Both the position numbers and the translations under genes were made by a program. The notes beneath the pieces were generated by a model. The model did no database searches. It saw only the letters and a list, made by a program, of their open reading frames with translations, and was not told where the DNA came from. Positions 6,174 to 6,763 of a DNA stretch of 6,763 nucleotides are shown in pieces. Position 1 is the first letter of the stretch; each line of letters starts with the position of its first letter. The stretch is from Granulosicoccaceae bacterium (GTDB taxonomy: Bacteria; Pseudomonadota; Gammaproteobacteria; Granulosicoccales; Granulosicoccaceae): positions 1-6,763 of the forward strand of contig JALZUX010000082.1 of assembly GCA_023301405.1 (NCBI GenBank), written 5' to 3'.

Positions 6174-6763
6174 TTACTTCAGGAAAGAAGTATCAATAAC
6201 AGCACTGTAGTCTTCACGAGCCGGGCTATCTTCAGTGGCGAATGCACCACCAACAATATCGAAGGCCTTACCTGCAAGACCACCTTCGCTGAAGAACTCT
6301 TCCATCTGCTGCTCTTTTGTTGGGAATACCATGTCAGCCATCTGGTTCATTGTCGTTTCTTTGTCCATACCTGACTCAGTCTCGATAATGCCGATTTTGG
6401 ATTGATCTTTCGCAAAAGACTTGTTGATTTCGTCAGTAGCGTCCATAAAGCCCTGAACCAACTCTGGATTTTCCTGAGCAAATTTTTCAGTGACAGAAAC
6501 AACGTCAAACGCGACAATGCCGGCTTCAGCCATTGCTTCGTTTGACATCAACTGTGTACCGTCCTCCAAAGCATTCTTGACGCTGTCACCACCAAAGATG
6601 CACGCCATATCAACGCTGCCATCTGCTAATGAAACTACTGCATCAGCAGGCACCTGATCAACAATAGTCATTTTGCTGATATCAACATCCAGACTGAGCA
6701 TTTGCATACGGAAACTATAATCCGCCATTGTTGCCAGAGGCACAGCAACTGACTTACCTTCCA
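6174..6763 (-). CDS. ABC transporter substrate-binding protein, TauA/NMT1 type (5' end missing)
   Basis: The frame continues through the right edge, so the N-terminus, including any signal peptide, lies outside. About 196 residues are visible, starting with EGKSVAVPLATMADYSFRMQ; the GTG at 6743 is simply an internal valine codon. The pattern of a G-K-x-V-A-V-P strand, then a helix, then ADAVVSLADGSVDMACIF (domain-crossing segment) and the late ENPELVQGFMDATDEINKSF helix is typical of periplasmic TauA/SsuA/NMT1-like binding proteins of the type II fold, which capture sulfonates, pyrimidine precursors, bicarbonate or similar small ligands. The specificity cannot be read from this part. The high Asp/Glu and Met content fits an exported acidic protein. 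Permease and ATPase genes, if linked, would be upstream, beyond the window, since the gene is closed here by the terminator at 6127-6153. Confidence 0.85.
   Translation of the reverse strand, partial: EGKSVAVPLATMADYSFRMQMLSLDVDISKMTIVDQVPADAVVSLADGSVDMACIFGGDSVKNALEDGTQLMSNEAMAEAGIVAFDVVSVTEKFAQENPELVQGFMDATDEINKSFAKDQSKIGIIETESGMDKETTMNQMADMVFPTKEQQMEEFFSEGGLAGKAFDIVGGAFATEDSPAREDYSAVIDTSFLK

Noticed and set aside
6111..6374. Plus-strand frame of 87 codons
   Set aside because: It begins inside the hairpins after 6S RNA, reads through the terminator and is antisense to the substrate-binding protein gene.
1..6763. CRISPR array, insertion sequence, integrase or tRNA
   Set aside because: No regularly spaced repeats, transposase-like frame, terminal inverted repeats or cloverleaf were seen.

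Overview
The window looks like chromosomal core sequence of a non-enteric gammaproteobacterium. The main evidence is two divergent gene blocks. On the minus strand runs ygfB (UPF0149)-pepP-ubiH; on the plus strand runs a small TIGR02449-type coiled-coil gene, zapA and the 6S RNA gene ssrS. As far as I recall, this arrangement is typical of Pseudomonas-like and related marine gammaproteobacteria. Codon usage and base composition look moderate in GC and even across the window, with no insertion sequence, integrase, tRNA or CRISPR array.

Layout from left to right. Positions 1-788 (minus) hold the 5' part of an unrecognised, probably soluble and helix-rich protein that runs off the left edge. Positions 1018-1731 (minus) encode an EntD/Sfp-type 4'-phosphopantetheinyl transferase. 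Positions 1933-5114 (minus) hold ygfB, pepP and ubiH in transcription order, with gaps of 26 and 30 bases, so they are probably one operon read from a good sigma70-like promoter at 5190-5218. Positions 5270-5841 (plus) hold the TIGR02449-type gene and zapA, overlapping by one base. Two hairpins at 5834-5872 lead into 6S RNA (about 5895-6085). A strong bidirectional terminator (6127-6153) separates it from a convergent periplasmic substrate-binding protein gene of the TauA/NMT1 type (6174 to the right edge, minus), whose 5' end is missing.

Functionally the window combines ubiquinone synthesis (ubiH), X-Pro peptide processing (pepP), division-ring assembly (zapA and perhaps its coiled-coil neighbour), global control of RNA polymerase (6S RNA), activation of carrier proteins (phosphopantetheinyl transferase) and small-molecule uptake.

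The departures from the usual layout are at the borders. ubiI/visC does not follow ubiH; the phosphopantetheinyl transferase and an unknown gene do. The formyltetrahydrofolate cyclo-ligase gene (ygfA) often found after 6S RNA is absent, and a transport gene faces it instead. I found no convincing evidence of a wholly new system. The best leads are the unknown protein at the left edge, the variant central bubble of 6S RNA, and a start-stop codon pair abutting the pepP start.
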